In this document: one piece after another, positions 62,661 through 64,000 of the stretch
How the letters are laid out: each line of letters opens with the position of its first letter
Numbering within the stretch: the first letter of the stretch is position 1
NCBI RefSeq assembly: GCF_025755255.1
Contig: NZ_JALIEB010000003.1
Location: 62,001 to 126,000, forward strand
Source of the DNA: Roseobacter sinensis
GTDB taxonomy: Bacteria; Pseudomonadota; Alphaproteobacteria; Rhodobacterales; Rhodobacteraceae
Reading direction: 5' to 3'
Length of the DNA stretch: 64,000 bases
Notes under the pieces: generated by a model
What the model was told of the DNA's origin: nothing
Database searches by the model: none
Seen by the model: only the letters and a program-made list of their open reading frames with translations
Position numbers and translations under genes: made by a program

Positions 62661-64000
62661 TCACATGAAGCTGTCGGGCATCTCCGCTTTCTTCCGCGCA
62701 ATGAAATCGGACAGGGCCTCGTTGATCGCAGGGTCGAGCGGCGGCTGCTGATAGTCGCCCAGCAGTTTTTCGACACGCAAACTGGCAAGAGTTTGTGTGT
62801 CGCGCGCGCCCTCGTCTTCCCATGTTTCAAAGGGTTTGTAGTCGAGCAGATCGGACTTCCAGAAGGCCGATTTGAAGTTCTGCTGCGTATGGGCGCATCC
62901 CAGATAGTGACCCCCTGGCCCCACCTCTCGGATGGCGTCCATGGCTTGCGCGTCATCGTCCATCGGCACACCGCGGGCCAGATGATGCAGGGTGCCGAGC
63001 TGGTCCGCATCCATCACGAATTTCTCGAAGGACGAGACCAGCCCCCCTTCGAGCCAACCGCAGGCGTGCAGCATGAAGTTCACGCCTGCCAGCAGCCCCA
63101 TGTTGAGGCTGTTTGAGGTTTCATAGGCCGCCTGGGCATCGGGCAGTTTCGAGCCGCAGAATGACCCTGCGGAGCGGTATGGCAGCCCCATGCGCCGGGC
63201 GAGCTGTCCTGCGCCATAGGTGATATGCGCGGCCTCCGGTGTCCCGAAGGTGGGCGCACCCGAGTTCATGTCGATCGACGTTACGAAGGCGCCAAAAATC
63301 ACCGGTGCTCCGGCCCGGATGAGCTGGCTATAGGCGATGCCCGCCAGCACCTCGGCCAGTACCTGCGTCAGCGTGCCAGCAACCGACACCGGCGCCATGG
63401 CCCCACCCACGATGAAGGGCGAGATGATGCAGGCCTGGTTGTTCTTGGCATAGACCTCAAGCGCGCCCATCATCACATCGTCGAAGGTCATCGGCGAGTT
63501 GATGTTGATCAGCGAGGTCATCACCGTGTTCTGCTGCACGAAGTCCTTGCCGAAGAGGACCTCGCACATCTCCACCGAATCCTGTGCGCGGCTCGGCTCG
63601 GTCACGGAGCCCATGAACGGCTTGTCACTCAGCGTCATATGGGCGTGCAGCATGTCCAGGTGCCGCTTGTTCACCGGCAGGTCCGTGGGCTCGCAGACCG
63701 TGCCGCCCGAGTGGTGCAGCCACTTCGACATATAGCCGAGCTTCACGAACGTGCGGAAATCCTCCATCGTGGCGTAGCGGCGCCCGCCCACCGCATCGCG
63801 GACGAACGGCGGGCCATAGACCGGGGCGAGCACGAGAGTCCTGCCGCCCACCACCACGTTGCGCGCGGGGTTCCGGGCGTGCTGGGTGTAGCTTGCCGGC
63901 GCCGTTGCGCAAAGCTGCCGCGCGAGGCCGCGCGGGATGCGCACCCGCTCACCATCGACCTCCGCCCCCGCTGCGCGCCAGCGCTCAAGAGCCGCCGGGT
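62661..64000 (-). CDS. MttB-family trimethylamine methyltransferase, non-pyrrolysine (partial)
   Basis: The window holds the last 446 codons of a COG5598/MttB-family methyltransferase; the 5' end lies beyond 64000, since the frame stays open to the edge (residues LERWRAAGAEVDGERVRIP). Family members move a methyl group from a quaternary or tertiary amine to a cognate corrinoid protein. Visible blocks are GGTVCEPTDLPV, FIVGGAMAPVSVAGTLTQ, FGAFVTSIDMNSGAPTFGTPE, GLPYRSAGSFCGSKLPDAQ and GPGGHYLGCAHTQQNF. No in-frame TAG interrupts it, so it is not pyrrolysine-dependent; relatives such as MtgB act on glycine betaine. The substrate here is unknown. It pairs logically with the corrinoid activator at the left edge. 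Confidence 0.88.
   Translation of the reverse strand, partial: PAALERWRAAGAEVDGERVRIPRGLARQLCATAPASYTQHARNPARNVVVGGRTLVLAPVYGPPFVRDAVGGRRYATMEDFRTFVKLGYMSKWLHHSGGTVCEPTDLPVNKRHLDMLHAHMTLSDKPFMGSVTEPSRAQDSVEMCEVLFGKDFVQQNTVMTSLININSPMTFDDVMMGALEVYAKNNQACIISPFIVGGAMAPVSVAGTLTQVLAEVLAGIAYSQLIRAGAPVIFGAFVTSIDMNSGAPTFGTPEAAHITYGAGQLARRMGLPYRSAGSFCGSKLPDAQAAYETSNSLNMGLLAGVNFMLHACGWLEGGLVSSFEKFVMDADQLGTLHHLARGVPMDDDAQAMDAIREVGPGGHYLGCAHTQQNFKSAFWKSDLLDYKPFETWEDEGARDTQTLASLRVEKLLGDYQQPPLDPAINEALSDFIARKKAEMPDSFM

Noticed and set aside
1-64000. CRISPR array, prophage, insertion sequence or defence island
   Set aside because: No spaced direct repeats, transposase, integrase, phage structural or nuclease/helicase defence genes were found; the content is mostly core metabolism and regulation.

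Overview
The window is high-GC, densely packed bacterial chromosome and reads as an alphaproteobacterium of the Rhodobacteraceae (Roseobacter-like). The pointers are the dusB-ntrB-ntrC-ntrY-ntrX block with trkA-trkH and hfq-hflX nearby, a zwf-pgl-pgi operon, an Usg-family protein, small families I associate with this group (DUF6614, DUF6456, DUF6477), and enhancer-binding-type NtrC/NtrX that lack the sigma-54 contact motif. No phage, insertion sequence, transposase, CRISPR array or rRNA operon was seen; one tRNA (Gly, CCC) is present. Most of the window is core-genome housekeeping.

Layout. 0.2-3.1 kb: a ferredoxin/ASKHA corrinoid-activator protein and an overlapping SAM methyltransferase, then tRNA-Gly. 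3.2-6.0 kb: a small outer-membrane-like protein, an acyl-CoA ligase and a divergent hot-dog thioesterase. 6.0-9.8 kb: zwf-pgl-pgi (minus strand), the entry to Entner-Doudoroff/pentose phosphate metabolism. 9.9-14.1 kb: an uncharacterised radical SAM protein, usg and gyrA. 14.2-18.6 kb: a secreted protein, a DUF6614 protein, and minus-strand trmJ-ctaA-M32 carboxypeptidase. 18.7-23.2 kb: a ThiE-like protein, a HupE/UreJ-like membrane protein whose start codon overlaps that of a divergent DUF4198 protein, and the pseudouridine catabolism pair psuK-psuG. 23.3-28.0 kb: DUF502, patatin, 3-hydroxybutyrate dehydrogenase, a candidate small RNA and a peptide-type solute-binding protein. 28.0-32.2 kb: XRE-cupin regulator, acyl-CoA/benzoate-CoA-type ligase, DsbA/HCCA-isomerase-like protein, MFS exporter. 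32.5-42.4 kb: mfd, a membrane protein, hemB, a SYLF lipoprotein, a hydroxyacid dehydrogenase, penicillin-acylase-type hydrolase and rluE.

42.4-56 kb: hfq-hflX, trkA-trkH and the nitrogen regulation block, interrupted by two plus-strand genes (a lipoprotein and a double SnoaL-domain protein). 56.2-60.6 kb: ispD-ispF-pgpA-pncC (all overlapping), a RatA/COQ10-type protein, hpt, a 59-residue protein and lipA. 60.8-64 kb: a DUF6456 helix-turn-helix protein, a DUF6477 protein and the 3' part of a non-pyrrolysine MttB-family methyltransferase that runs off the right edge.

Themes. Translational coupling is pervasive: many gene pairs overlap by ATGA, GTGA or TTGA, and TTG starts are used for pgi, hflX and a membrane protein. 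Two related hairpin repeats sit exactly on stop codons between convergent genes. The most discovery-like signals are a candidate Hfq-era small RNA with promoter and terminator (about 26.01-26.09 kb), the stop-codon repeat family, the divergent gene pair whose start codons overlap in CATG, and the corrinoid methyl-transfer proteins (activator and MttB) at opposite ends of the window.
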